DNA of 64,000 nt, taken from positions 112,690 to 176,689 of the forward strand of contig NZ_JABBJN010000006.1 of the NCBI RefSeq assembly GCF_012928505.1. Reading direction: 5' to 3'. The DNA comes from Achromobacter sp. Bel. Lineage in GTDB: Bacteria; Pseudomonadota; Gammaproteobacteria; Burkholderiales; Burkholderiaceae_B. The position numbers and the translations under genes were made by a program. The notes below the pieces were generated by a model. That model saw only the letters and a program-made list of their open reading frames with translations. It ran no database searches and was not told where the DNA came from. This document shows, in pieces, positions 43,913-52,093 of this stretch; position 1 is the first letter of the stretch, and every line of letters starts with the position of its first letter.

Positions 43913-44344
43913 GCGGGAGACTCCTTCGCGGGGATGGAAAGGGGGAACCGTTGGGGCGACGATGCGGAGGCCTGGCTGCGGCCGCCGGCGGGCAGGGTCG
44001 GCGCAAGCGGACGAAAACGTAGGCGTGAGATCAGTCATGGGGATGGGGGCGCCGGGGGCGCGTCCCATCCGAATGGTCGGTGCGCAGCCAGTCCAGGCGA
44101 AGCAAGTTGTATGCCATGAGGCATTCCTGCGACAAGTCGGGGAAACCTGATGGACGGGCAGGATTATAGGCACCCCGGCGGGGAAACGTGGCACCAAGAT
44201 GGTGCGCCGTGTCCCACGGGATGGACGTGCCGCGCATGAAACGCCGTGTTGCGGTGCATGAAGCGCCGGCAATGCGTCCGATGGGCCGCGGCGCGCCTAA
44301 AATCCCGCGATAAGCTGCGCTCCGCGCGGCAAGCTGGAAGGTCC
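43913..44344. other. 432-bp gene-poor stretch upstream of two divergent operons
   Basis: Lies between the BMP importer (minus) and the DedA-rhodanese gene (plus). It should hold both promoters. Apart from a possible 28-codon leader ORF on the minus strand (44031-44117) no gene, riboswitch or repeat was recognised. Confidence 0.6.
44031..44117 (-). CDS. Possible 28-residue leader peptide upstream of BMP importer
   Basis: A short frame starting MAYNLLRLDWLRTDH with AGGAA six bases upstream of its ATG, ending 118 bp before the BMP gene. It is rich in Leu and Arg and ends RPRRPHPHD. Nothing beyond the ribosome-binding site and position supports it, so it may be chance; if translated it could be a regulatory leader. 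Confidence 0.25.
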   Translation of the reverse strand: MAYNLLRLDWLRTDHSDGTRPRRPHPHD

Positions 44345-45259
44345 ATGCAAGACATTCAATTGCTGCTCGAGCAGTACGGCGGGTGGCTGGTGTTCGCGAA
44401 CGTGCTCGTTGAACAGGCGGGCCTGCCCGTGCCCGCCTATCCCATGCTGATCGCGGCGGGCGCCCTGGGCGGCGCGGCGGGATGGCTGACGCCGTGGCTG
44501 GCCGCCACCGTGGCCTGCCTCCTGGCCGACTCCCTCTGGTATCTCGCCGGCCGCCGGTACGGCGCGCGCTTGCTGGGCGTGATCTGCAAGATGTCCTTGT
44601 CGCAGGATTCCTGCATCCGCCAGACGCAACGCCTGTACCTGCGCATCGGCGTGCGGGCGCTGCTGGTGTGCAAGTTCCTGCCCGGCGCGGGCGCGCTGTC
44701 CACCGTCATGGCGGGGCTGACGGGCACCGCCTACCGTCGCTTCCTGCTCTATGACCTGGTGGGCGCCATGATCTGGGCGGGTTCCGCCTTGCTGCTGGGC
44801 GGCTTGTTCCACAGCGTGGTCAACGACGTGCTGGAAATCCTGGGCACCTACGGCGCCATGGGCCTGGGCGTGCTGGCGGCGGTGCTGGCGCTGTATATCC
44901 TCACGCGTTTCCTGCGCCGCCGGATCCTGCTGCGCAGCCTGCGCGTCATCCCCCGCGTGTCCGTCGACGAACTGATGCAATGGCGCCAGGACGGCCGCAA
45001 CACGGTGGTCTTCGACGTGCGTCCCGAAGCGCAGCGCGATGCCGAACGCATCCCGGGCGCCATCGCCGTGGACCTGAAGGCGCCGCTGCCGGCGCTGGAT
45101 CCGGGCGCGCTGGAGTCCGACATCGTGGTCTATTGCGCCTGCCCCAACGAAGTATCGGCCGCGCTGCTGGCCTCGCGCCTGCGCGCGGCGGGCTATCCCA
45201 AGACCTGGGCGCTACGCGGCGGCTACGAAGCCTGGGCGGAGCACAACCACGCGGTCTGA
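44345..45259 (+). CDS. DedA-family membrane protein fused to a rhodanese domain
   Basis: 304 residues. N-terminal DedA/VTT domain (residues about 1-195) with LVEQAGLPVPAYPMLIAAGA, LLADSLWYLAGRRYGARL and the re-entrant KFLPGAGALSTVMAGLTG, four to six membrane segments; DedA proteins act in lipid carrier recycling and envelope homeostasis. C-terminal rhodanese domain (about 215-300) with TVVFDVRPEAQRDAERIPGA and catalytic Cys in VVYCACPNEVSAA. The usual Arg of the DedA FxxRFxP motif is Lys here (VCKFLPG). ATG 44345 has GGAAGG upstream. Fusion suggests a cytoplasmic sulfur/redox function at the membrane. Confidence 0.88.
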   Translation: MQDIQLLLEQYGGWLVFANVLVEQAGLPVPAYPMLIAAGALGGAAGWLTPWLAATVACLLADSLWYLAGRRYGARLLGVICKMSLSQDSCIRQTQRLYLRIGVRALLVCKFLPGAGALSTVMAGLTGTAYRRFLLYDLVGAMIWAGSALLLGGLFHSVVNDVLEILGTYGAMGLGVLAAVLALYILTRFLRRRILLRSLRVIPRVSVDELMQWRQDGRNTVVFDVRPEAQRDAERIPGAIAVDLKAPLPALDPGALESDIVVYCACPNEVSAALLASRLRAAGYPKTWALRGGYEAWAEHNHAV

Positions 45260-45391
45260 GCCGGCCGCACGGCCGGTGCGCCCCTGTCCGGCGCGTGGGC
45301 AGCAGGCGCTTGCAGGATGCGCTGGCCGCCGCGCCAAGCGCATAATTCCGTATCAGCCCGCGAAACAGGCGGGCAGCGACAGGAGAGACAA

Positions 45392-46318
45392 ATGCGGTTG
45401 TTGTTCTTGGGTGCCGGCGGCACCGGCGGTTATTTCGGCGGACGCGCCGCCCAGGCGGGCGCGGACGTGACCTTCCTGGTGCGCGAACCGCGCGCGGCTC
45501 GGATTCGCGAACAGGGCTTGCGCATCCAAAGCCCGTTCGGCGACGCCACGCTGCATCCCAAGCTGGCCACGCAACAGACCCTGCAAGGCCAGTACGACGT
45601 GGTCGTGCTCAGCTGCAAGGCCTATGACCTGGCCAGCGCCATCGACGCTATCCGTCCCGCGGTCGGCCCCGATACGGCGGTGTTGCCCATCATGAACGGC
45701 GTGCTGCAATACGACGTGCTGGACCGCGAATTCGAGCCGCACCGCGTCTTGGGCGGGCTGTGCCAGATCAACGCCACGCTCGGCCCCGAGGGCGAAGTGG
45801 TGCACCTGGGCAAGCATGCCAGCATAGTCTTCGGCGAACGCGCGGGCCCGGCCCGCAGTGAACGCTGCGTGGCGCTGGAGCAAGCGCTGGCCGGCGGCGA
45901 ATACGTCAGTCGCCTGAGCGAGGACATTCACCAGGACATCTGGGAAAAGTACGTCATGCTGACGACGTTGGCCGCCGGCACCTGCCTGATGCGTGGCGCG
46001 ATCGGGCAGATCGCCTCCACTGACGACGGCATCGACATCCTGAAAAGCCTGCTGCAGGAATCGCAGGCCGTGGCGGCCGCGTCCGGCCATGCGGTCCGCC
46101 CTGAAGCCGATGCTTTCGCGCAAAAGCTGATGAGCGACCGCACGCAACCCATGACGGCGTCCATGTTCCGCGACTTGCGCCAGGGTTTGCCGGTCGAGGC
46201 TGACCATATCGTGGGCGACATGGTGCGCCGCGCCCGCACGTTGGGCGTGGATGCGACCTATCTGCGGGTAGCGTACTCGCACCTGCAGGTCTATCAGGCG
46301 CAGCGCAACGCGGGTTGA
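45392..46318 (+). CDS. panE: 2-dehydropantoate 2-reductase (ketopantoate reductase family)
   Basis: 308 residues. NADPH-binding GAGGTGGYFGGRAAQAGADV at the N-terminus, VVLSCKAYDLASAI (Lys-containing loop), IMNGVLQYDVL, and C-terminal ApbA helical domain with conserved Lys in DIWEKYVMLTTLAAGTCLM. PanE reduces ketopantoate to pantoate for coenzyme A synthesis; paralogues of unknown specificity are common, so the symbol is tentative. AGGAGA lies upstream of ATG 45392. Single gene with a possible terminator at 46344. Confidence 0.85.
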   Translation: MRLLFLGAGGTGGYFGGRAAQAGADVTFLVREPRAARIREQGLRIQSPFGDATLHPKLATQQTLQGQYDVVVLSCKAYDLASAIDAIRPAVGPDTAVLPIMNGVLQYDVLDREFEPHRVLGGLCQINATLGPEGEVVHLGKHASIVFGERAGPARSERCVALEQALAGGEYVSRLSEDIHQDIWEKYVMLTTLAAGTCLMRGAIGQIASTDDGIDILKSLLQESQAVAAASGHAVRPEADAFAQKLMSDRTQPMTASMFRDLRQGLPVEADHIVGDMVRRARTLGVDATYLRVAYSHLQVYQAQRNAG

Positions 46319-46343
46319 ATCCGTCAGATTGATGCATGAATTG

Positions 46344-46375
46344 CAAAAAACTCTTCCCGTTTACTGGGTTTTTTG
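46344..46375. terminator. Possible bidirectional terminator after panE
   Basis: CAAAAAA (46344-46350) can pair with TTTTTTG (46369-46375), and CCC with GGG inside, around a 7-nt loop, with an unpaired CTCTT bulge. T6 follows the G-run on the + strand. The GC core is short, so strength is doubtful. Confidence 0.35.
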
Positions 46376-46475
46376 TTCGGATTCGACCGAATAGTATGGA
46401 TTTGCCTGAACCGGGGCGCGTTGCGGTGCGTCGTGCGCCGCCCTCCCCGATTCTTCCTCCCCAAGGAGCAAGACC

Positions 46476-47087
46476 ATGAAAATCGCATTGATCGGAATCA
46501 CCGGCCGCGTGGGATCACGCGTGGCGGACGAATTGTTGAAGCGCGGCCACCAGGTGACGGGCATCGCCCGCAATCCGGCCGACGTGAACGCCCAGCCCGG
46601 CCTGACCATCCAGCAGGGCGACGCCACCGATCCCGAAGCCCTGACGCCGTTGTTGACCGGCCACGACGCCGTCATCAGCGCCACGCGATTTGTCTCGACC
46701 GACGCGCGGCCGTTGTTGGCCGCCGTGAAGAACGCCGGCGTGCCGCGTCTGCTGGTCGTGGGCGGTGCGGGCAGCCTGTTGGTGGCGCCCGGCAAACTGC
46801 TGATCGACACCCCGGAATTCCCCGACGCCTACAAGCCCGAGGCCCGCGCCGGCGTCGTATTCCTGGACACGCTGCGCCAGGAAAAGGTGCTGAACTGGAC
46901 CTTCCTGTCGCCGTCCGCGCTATTCGAGCCGGGCGAGCGCACGGGCACGTTCCGCGTGGGCGATGACCACCTCCTGGCCGACGACGAAGGCAAGAGCTGG
47001 ATCTCGATGGAAGACTACGCGATCGCGCTGGCTGATGAGATCGAGACGCCCAAGCATTCGCGCCGGCGCTTCACCGTCGGGTATTGA
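46476..47087 (+). CDS. NAD(P)-binding SDR-like protein (YwnB/NmrA type)
   Basis: 203 residues with an atypical Rossmann motif KIALIGITGRVGSRVADELLKRG and ITRATRF-like SATRFVSTDARPL; LLVVGGAGSLLVAPGKLLID and WTFLSPSALFEPGERTGTFR are typical of the NAD(P)H-binding quinone-reductase/epimerase-like subfamily. No classical YxxxK. Probably a quinone or oxidative-stress-linked reductase (family knowledge). AAGGAGCAAGACC upstream of ATG 46476 is a strong site. Followed by a clear terminator. Confidence 0.85.
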   Translation: MKIALIGITGRVGSRVADELLKRGHQVTGIARNPADVNAQPGLTIQQGDATDPEALTPLLTGHDAVISATRFVSTDARPLLAAVKNAGVPRLLVVGGAGSLLVAPGKLLIDTPEFPDAYKPEARAGVVFLDTLRQEKVLNWTFLSPSALFEPGERTGTFRVGDDHLLADDEGKSWISMEDYAIALADEIETPKHSRRRFTVGY

Positions 47088-47110
47088 TCCGCGCGCCAGG
47101 CAAGGAACAG

Positions 47111-47135
47111 GGAGCCCGTCAAGGGCTCCTTTTTT
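47111..47135 (+). terminator. Rho-independent terminator
   Basis: 7-bp stem GGAGCCC/GGGCTCC with a 5-nt loop followed by six T residues, 23 bp after the stop of the SDR-like gene. Confidence 0.9.
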
Positions 47136-47216
47136 CATTGTGCGGCAGGGTCGGAACCCGTGCTTTTATTTGTAAACTGGCAGGCCGCCAGCCGGCGTCA
47201 TCCTGAGTTGTCCTGT

Positions 47217-47675
47217 ATGCGTATGAAGTTGAAATCGTTGGCCGCCTGTGCGCTGGTCGCCTCCCTCTGCCTGGCGGCGTCGCCAGCGCTTGCGGCTGCG
47301 CCCCAGTCGAACAAGGAGATCGTCACGACGTTCTTCCGGATGATGTTCCAGGACCGCGAGATCGACGAGGCGGTACGCCTGTACGTCAGCCCGAACTACG
47401 TGCAGCACAACCCCTACATGCGCGACGGCGTCGGGCCGATGGTGGATTTCTTCCCGCCCTATTTCGATCAGCATCCGCAAGCCATCGTCGAGATCAAGCG
47501 CGTGATCGCCGAAGGCGACCTGGTGATGATCCACAACCAGTGGCGCGACTCGCCGGAAGACCGTGGCCAGGCGGTTGTGGATATCTTCCGTGTGGATAAG
47601 GGCAAGATCGTCGAGCATTGGGACGTCAGCCAGGAAATCCCCGAAAACCCCGCCAATCAGAACGGCATGTTCTAA
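47217..47675 (+). CDS. Secreted SnoaL/NTF2-like protein
   Basis: 152 residues. Signal peptide (MKLKSLAACALVASLCLAAS, cleavage near ALAAAPQ) followed by a SnoaL-like NTF2 fold: EIVTTFFRMMFQDREIDEAV, YVSPNYVQHNPYMRDG, KIVEHWDVSQEIPENPANQN. The last motif is typical of the polyketide-cyclase-like family annotated as predicted SnoaL-like aldol condensation enzyme. Start is 47217 or the second Met at 47223. The next gene begins 9 bp after the stop, so this is the head of a three-gene operon. Confidence 0.83.
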   Translation: MRMKLKSLAACALVASLCLAASPALAAAPQSNKEIVTTFFRMMFQDREIDEAVRLYVSPNYVQHNPYMRDGVGPMVDFFPPYFDQHPQAIVEIKRVIAEGDLVMIHNQWRDSPEDRGQAVVDIFRVDKGKIVEHWDVSQEIPENPANQNGMF

Positions 47676-47684
47676 GCCCCTGCC

Positions 47685-48254
47685 ATGTCCAACATCCAAG
47701 CCGTCGACCTGCCTCGCTCCTACCTGCTGCTGAACCACGGGCCTACGGTGCTGGTGACCAGCGCCCACGGCGACGCGCGCAACGTCATGGCGGCCGCCTG
47801 GGCGATGCCGTTGGACTTCAACCCGGCCAAGATGCTGGTAGTGGTGGACAAGAACACCTACACGCGCGAACTGATCGAAGCGTCGGGGGAATTCGCGCTG
47901 TGCATCCCGTCGCGCGCGCAAGCCGCCGCCACGTTGAAAGTGGGTTCGGAATCGGGGCGCGGCGAAGACAAGTTCCAGGCCAGCGGCCTGTCGACGTTTC
48001 CCGCCAGCAAGATCGGCGCGCCGCTGGTGGCCGGTTGCCTGGGCTGGCTGGAATGCAAGGTGGTGCCCGAACTGCACAATCAACAGGCTTATGATCTGTT
48101 CATCGGCGAGGTCGTCGCCGCATGGGCGGCGCCGGACGTGTTTTCGGACAACCGCTGGCACTTCCCGCAAGACGACCGGCGTTCGGTGCACTACCTGGCC
48201 GGCGGCTCGTTTTTTGCCACCGGCGAAGCCTTCAACGTTTCAGAACCGGAGTAG
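47685..48254 (+). CDS. Flavin reductase-like domain protein
   Basis: 189 residues with an FMN-binding split barrel: LLNHGPTVLVTSAHGDARNVMA, AAAWAMPLDFNPAKMLVVVD, and GEFALCIPSRAQAAATLKVGSE. Probably an FMN-dependent reductase or flavin donor. It is only 9 bp after the SnoaL-like gene and 5 bp before the nucleoside deoxyribosyltransferase gene. Distinct in sequence from the flavin-reductase-like protein at 2597. Confidence 0.85.
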   Translation: MSNIQAVDLPRSYLLLNHGPTVLVTSAHGDARNVMAAAWAMPLDFNPAKMLVVVDKNTYTRELIEASGEFALCIPSRAQAAATLKVGSESGRGEDKFQASGLSTFPASKIGAPLVAGCLGWLECKVVPELHNQQAYDLFIGEVVAAWAAPDVFSDNRWHFPQDDRRSVHYLAGGSFFATGEAFNVSEPE

Positions 48255-48259
48255 CCCTT

Positions 48260-48769
48260 ATGCGCAGCGTGTATCTCGCGGGTTTCGACGTATTCCTGCC
48301 CGATGCCGTGGCGCATGGACAGCGGCTCAAGGCGCTGTGCGCCACCTACGGCTTCGACGGTCTGTTCCCGCTGGACAACACGGCGACCAAGGACCTGACG
48401 GGCCCCGCGCTGGCGCAGTGGATCTACCGCGAGAACGTCGCGCTGATCCGGCGCGCCGACATGGTGATGGCCAACCTGAACGCCTTCCGTGGCGCAGAAC
48501 CCGATTCGGGCACGGCTTTTGAGGTGGGCTACGCCATCGCCTGCGGCAAGCCGGTGTGGGGCTATACCGGCCAGGCCGGCTCGCTGGTCGACCAGGTGGC
48601 GGTGGGGGCGGCGGCAGACGATGGCATGTCGCGCATGGTGGATGCCGAGGGCTACACGGTCGAAGACTTCGGCCTGAACCTGAACCTGATGCTGGCATGC
48701 AGCGCCCGCATCGTGGTGGGCAAGGCATCGGACTGCCTGGCCCGCATGGCCGAAGACGCCAACCGCTGA
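48260..48769 (+). CDS. Nucleoside 2-deoxyribosyltransferase family protein
   Basis: 169 residues. N-terminal SVYLAGFDVFLPDAVAHGQR and the catalytic-Glu motif AEPDSGTAFEVGYAIACGKP (about residues 78-97) identify the family, which exchanges or removes bases of deoxynucleosides via a covalent Glu intermediate. Asn/Asp-rich MVMANLNAFRG precedes it. Usual family length. Start ATG 48260; in-frame extension upstream would overlap the preceding gene by 130 bp. Likely role: nucleoside salvage or clean-up. Confidence 0.88.
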   Translation: MRSVYLAGFDVFLPDAVAHGQRLKALCATYGFDGLFPLDNTATKDLTGPALAQWIYRENVALIRRADMVMANLNAFRGAEPDSGTAFEVGYAIACGKPVWGYTGQAGSLVDQVAVGAAADDGMSRMVDAEGYTVEDFGLNLNLMLACSARIVVGKASDCLARMAEDANR

Positions 48770-48839
48770 TCGCCGGCTACCCGCCGCGGGTGGCTGGGGG
48801 CGGGTTGTCCGCGCGGATTGCAGGCCGCCGAGTTCCGGC

Positions 48840-49547
48840 TCAGGCCGTCGTTTTCCGGCGCGTGGCCTTCTTGGCCGGGGCCGCGGCTTTACCGGTTTTC
48901 GGGGCGCTTGCCTTCTTGCGCGGCGCGGCGCCGCCCGGCGTCGCCAGATACCCCATCACCGCATCCACCACCGCCTGTTCAAGCTGCCCGGGGGAGAACC
49001 CCGCCGGCGGTTCCAGCGCCGCCGCATGCACCAGCGATTCCATGATGCGCAGCACCACATAGGTCGCCAGGTCGCGGTCCTGTTGCGCGATCTCGGCGCG
49101 GTGCAGCTCCAGCAGATGCCGCATGCGACGATGGATGTCCTGGTCGGCCAGGCTGTGTTCGCGCGGCGTGTCGAACAATGGGAACTCGCGTTCCAGCACG
49201 CGGTGCAGCGCGGGCTCCAGCAGGTGCGCGTGCAGCATCGCCTGGACGATGGCGGCCACGCGCTCTTGAAGCGTGGCGGCGGGGTTGCTGTTCAACACGT
49301 TGTCGATGACATCCAGCATCTGGTTGTCGTGGCGCTGATGCAGGGCGGCGATCAGCGCGTTCTTGTTCGGAAAGTACTGGTACAGCGATCCGACGCTGAC
49401 GCCTGCGGTTTCGGCGATCAGGTTGGTGTTGGTGCCCGCATAGCCGTTCGTGGCCAAAACGCGAGCTGTCGCCTGCAGAATCGTGTCGACGGTGTGCTGC
49501 GACCGAAGTTGGCGCGGCGATTTTCGGGGCTGGGGAATGTCGGTCAT
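48840..49547 (-). CDS. TetR-family regulator with Lys/Ala-rich C-terminal tail
   Basis: 235 residues. TetR HTH at about 14-60 (HTVDTILQATARVLATNGYAG, then IAETAGVSVGSLYQYFPNKN) and a ligand domain to about residue 205. The last 25 residues are unusual: KKASAPKTGKAAAPAKKATR-type sequence rich in Lys, Ala, Pro and Thr, resembling histone-H1-like tails. Divergent from the MFS gene at 49698, so it probably controls that exporter; a TGAGC-TTCG-GCTCA dyad lies just upstream of its start. Confidence 0.9.
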   Translation of the reverse strand: MTDIPQPRKSPRQLRSQHTVDTILQATARVLATNGYAGTNTNLIAETAGVSVGSLYQYFPNKNALIAALHQRHDNQMLDVIDNVLNSNPAATLQERVAAIVQAMLHAHLLEPALHRVLEREFPLFDTPREHSLADQDIHRRMRHLLELHRAEIAQQDRDLATYVVLRIMESLVHAAALEPPAGFSPGQLEQAVVDAVMGYLATPGGAAPRKKASAPKTGKAAAPAKKATRRKTTA

Positions 49548-49575
49548 GGATGCGGGGAAAGGCGAGTATCAAACC

Positions 49576-49589
49576 TGAGCTTCGGCTCA
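49576..49589. promoter_or_regulatory. Possible TetR operator dyad TGAGC-N4-GCTCA
   Basis: A 5-bp-arm palindrome between the divergent TetR and MFS genes, 28 bp upstream of the TetR start. Could equally be a small RNA hairpin (TTCG loop). Confidence 0.3.
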
Positions 49590-49697
49590 TAAAATTTGCA
49601 GCAGGCAATCCGATTTGTCACCCGCAAGCGCGGATTATGCCATCGGCGAATTCTCCGCGATGGTTTCGGATTGTCATGACCCTTTCAAGGATTTTTC

Positions 49698-50903
49698 ATG
49701 TCGAACGTTTCGACGGCTGGGGCTATGCCCGCGGCCCGTGGACCCGTGCGCTCGGTTTTTGCGCAATTGCTGCCTTTGGTCCTGGCGGTGTTCATCGGAT
49801 TTTTCATGGTCGGCCTGCCGATGCCGGTATTGCCGCTGTATGTGAACGGCACGCTGGGGATGGGTGCGCTGGTGGTGGGCGTGGTGGCGGGCCTGCAGTT
49901 CGCTGCCGCGCTGTTGTCGCGGGCCTACTCCGGCGCGCTGGTCGATCGCCGGGGCGCCAAGCGCGCGGTGGTGACGGGCTTCATGCTGGGCGCGGCGGCG
50001 GGTTTGCTCTATGTGCTGGCCGAGGCGTTGTCCGCGCGGCCGCAGGCGGCGCTCTCCGCGTTGCTGGCCGGCCGCGCGCTGATGGGATGCGCGGAAAGCC
50101 TGATCGCCACGGGCGCGCTCGCCTGGGGCGTGGGCCGCGTGGGGCCGCAGAACGCGGGCCGCGTGATGGCGTGGGTGGGCGTCGCGATCTACGGCGCGTA
50201 CGCGCTGGGCGCGCCTGCCGGGATGCGGCTGTATGACGCCGCGGGTTTCGCGGGCATCGCTTGGGCGACGGTCCTGATTCCGCTGGCGGCGTTGGCGGTG
50301 GTGCTGCCCCAGGGCGGCGTGGCGGCCGTGGGCGGCGTGCGCACGCCCTTCTACCGCGTGCTGGGCCTGGTGCTGCTGCCCGGTATGGGCCTGGCGTTGA
50401 CCAGCGTGGGCTTTGGCGTGATCACCGCGTTCGTCAGCCTGTTCTTCGCGGAGCGCGGTTGGGACGGCGCGGCGTGGATGTTCAGCGCGTTCGGGGTGGG
50501 CTTTATCCTGGCCCGGGTGTTCTTCGCGGGACTGCCGGACAAGCTGGGCGGCGCGCGCGTGGCGCTCGTGTGCGTGGTGATCGAGGCCGTGGGCCAGTGG
50601 CTCATCTGGTCGGGCGCGACGCCGATGTGGGCGTATGGCGGCGCGTTGCTGACCGGGGCGGGCTATTCGCTGGCGTTCCCCGCTTTTGGCGTGGAGGCTG
50701 TGCGGCGCGTGCCGGCGGCAAGCCGCGGCGCGGCCATGGGGGCGTATGTGGCGTTTTTGGACGTGGCCCTGGGCATCAGCGGCCCGGCGGCGGGATGGCT
50801 GGCGGCCGGGCAAGGATATGGCGCGGTGTACCTGATGGGCGGGACGTGCGCGCTGGCCGCGGTGCTGGTGGCCTTGGCGTTGAGGCGCCCGGCGCGGCCG
50901 TGA
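49698..50903 (+). CDS. MFS transporter (YhhS/arabinose-efflux-like)
   Basis: 401 residues, about twelve membrane helices. The MFS loop 2-3 motif is present as SRAYSGALVDRRGAKRAVV. Family members include the YhhS/YfcJ exporters. AAGGA upstream of ATG 49698. Probably an efflux pump controlled by the divergent TetR gene; substrate unknown. Convergent with ribB, with a strong hairpin between. Confidence 0.9.
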   Translation: MSNVSTAGAMPAARGPVRSVFAQLLPLVLAVFIGFFMVGLPMPVLPLYVNGTLGMGALVVGVVAGLQFAAALLSRAYSGALVDRRGAKRAVVTGFMLGAAAGLLYVLAEALSARPQAALSALLAGRALMGCAESLIATGALAWGVGRVGPQNAGRVMAWVGVAIYGAYALGAPAGMRLYDAAGFAGIAWATVLIPLAALAVVLPQGGVAAVGGVRTPFYRVLGLVLLPGMGLALTSVGFGVITAFVSLFFAERGWDGAAWMFSAFGVGFILARVFFAGLPDKLGGARVALVCVVIEAVGQWLIWSGATPMWAYGGALLTGAGYSLAFPAFGVEAVRRVPAASRGAAMGAYVAFLDVALGISGPAAGWLAAGQGYGAVYLMGGTCALAAVLVALALRRPARP

Positions 50904-50976
50904 CGCGTCAAGGCGGCGGGCCGGGGCGTTGCCTGTAGGGTGTTGATCGGGGCCGAGGCCCCGGGCCCGCTTGCGT

Positions 50977-51006
50977 ATCGGGGCTGTGGTGCGCCACAGC
51001 CCCGAT
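50977..51006. terminator. Strong symmetric hairpin between convergent MFS and ribB genes
   Basis: Perfect 13-bp stem ATCGGGGCTGTGG/CCACAGCCCCGAT with a TGCG loop, extendable with wobble pairs. No T-run on either strand, so it is a candidate bidirectional 3' end or Rho-dependent barrier rather than a canonical terminator. Confidence 0.5.
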
Positions 51007-51020
51007 GCGTCCCGCCGGCA

Positions 51021-51734
51021 TCAGACGGTGGCGGCCATTTCCAGGACTTCGTCGTCGGCGGTTTCGGCTTGGCCGTCCTTGAGCTTTTGCAGATGGTCGG
51101 CCAGTTCGGCGATGGTCAGCGCCACCAGGCCGTGCTGGGCGGCGTAGCGCTCAAGCGAGGCGCCGCGCATCATGGTGCCGTCGGCGTTCATCAGTTCGCA
51201 CAGCACGCCGGCCGGGCGCAGGCCGGCCAGCACGGCCAGGTCCACCGAGCCTTCGGTGTGGCCGCGGCGGGTCAGCACGCCGCCGGGCTGGGCGCGCAGC
51301 GGGAACACGTGGCCGGGGCTGACGATGTCTTCGCTTTGGGCCGAAGGCGAGATGGCGGCGCGGATGGTGGTGACGCGGTCGACGGCGGATACGCCGGTGC
51401 TGACGCCTTCGCGCGCTTCGATGGAAACGGTGAAGGCGGTGGCGAAGCGGCTCTGGTTGCGCTGGACCATCGGGGGGAGTTCCAGGCGGTCGAGGGTTTC
51501 GCCGGGCAGGCACAGGCAGACGATGCCGCTGCCGTCGCGGATCAGCTGGGCCATGACGGGCACGGTCAGCTTGTCCGCGGCGACGATCAGGTCGGCCTCG
51601 TTTTCACGGTCGAAGTCGTCCATGAGGATGACGGGGCGGCCCAGGCGCAGATGATGCAGGGCGCGCTGCAGGCGGGCGGCGAAAGGCTGTGAAGCCAGGC
51701 TGGGAAGGGACTGCTGGGTATTGAGGGTGGACAT
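51021..51734 (-). CDS. ribB: 3,4-dihydroxy-2-butanone-4-phosphate synthase
   Basis: 237 residues, the stand-alone DHBP synthase domain that makes the four-carbon precursor of riboflavin from ribulose 5-phosphate. Active-site/metal residues: [26 protein letters not shown]-like [43 protein letters not shown] and [13 protein letters not shown] 51734 chosen because the riboswitch lies directly upstream; no GTP cyclohydrolase II domain is fused. Expression is controlled by an FMN riboswitch (51849-51997). Confidence 0.95.
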   Translation of the reverse strand: MSTLNTQQSLPSLASQPFAARLQRALHHLRLGRPVILMDDFDRENEADLIVAADKLTVPVMAQLIRDGSGIVCLCLPGETLDRLELPPMVQRNQSRFATAFTVSIEAREGVSTGVSAVDRVTTIRAAISPSAQSEDIVSPGHVFPLRAQPGGVLTRRGHTEGSVDLAVLAGLRPAGVLCELMNADGTMMRGASLERYAAQHGLVALTIAELADHLQKLKDGQAETADDEVLEMAATV

Positions 51735-51767
51735 TGAAACGCTCTCGCAGGTGAAGGGGGCGAAAAA

Positions 51768-51849
51768 CGTTTCAGGGCTAATCGACAGCCGAACGCAATA
51801 CGGTCGTCCGGGCGCAGGTGCGCCCGGGCAATCGGGAATGTGCCGGCAC
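51768..51849 (-). promoter_or_regulatory. Expression platform hairpins of the ribB riboswitch
   Basis: Downstream of the aptamer on the minus strand are an 8-bp GC stem (51808-51815 with 51820-51827) and a weaker hairpin ending at 51768 followed by five T residues (51767-51763), a terminator-like arrangement about 30 bp before the ribB start. Confidence 0.5.
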
Positions 51850-51997
51850 ATCTTCTCTCATCCGGACTATGACCGTCGGCTCTGGCATTTCACCAGATCT
51901 GCTGACCCCGATGTCCGTGAAGGACGCCGGGCGCTCGCGGGCTCGCCACATTGCATGGCATACCGCCGGTGGGGAATTGCACCCCGCCCTGAAGACG
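51849..51997 (-). ncRNA. FMN riboswitch (RFN element) controlling ribB
   Basis: Read on the minus strand, the conserved RFN segments appear in order: TTCAGGGCGGGGTGCAATTC, CCCACCGGCGGT, AGCCCGCGAGCGC, GCAGATCTGGTGAAATGCCAG, GAGCCGACGGTCATAGTCCG, GATGAGAGAAGA. This matches the FMN aptamer, located about 115 bp upstream of ribB. When FMN is abundant it lowers riboflavin gene expression (known for the class). Confidence 0.95.
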
Positions 51998-52093
51998 TAC
52001 TGCATGTCGTGTTAACGACTTGTCGAATTGTACGCCTGTCTGATTTTTGATGCGGAATATGCTTATTGCGGGTGGGGGGCGAAGCGCGAGTGG

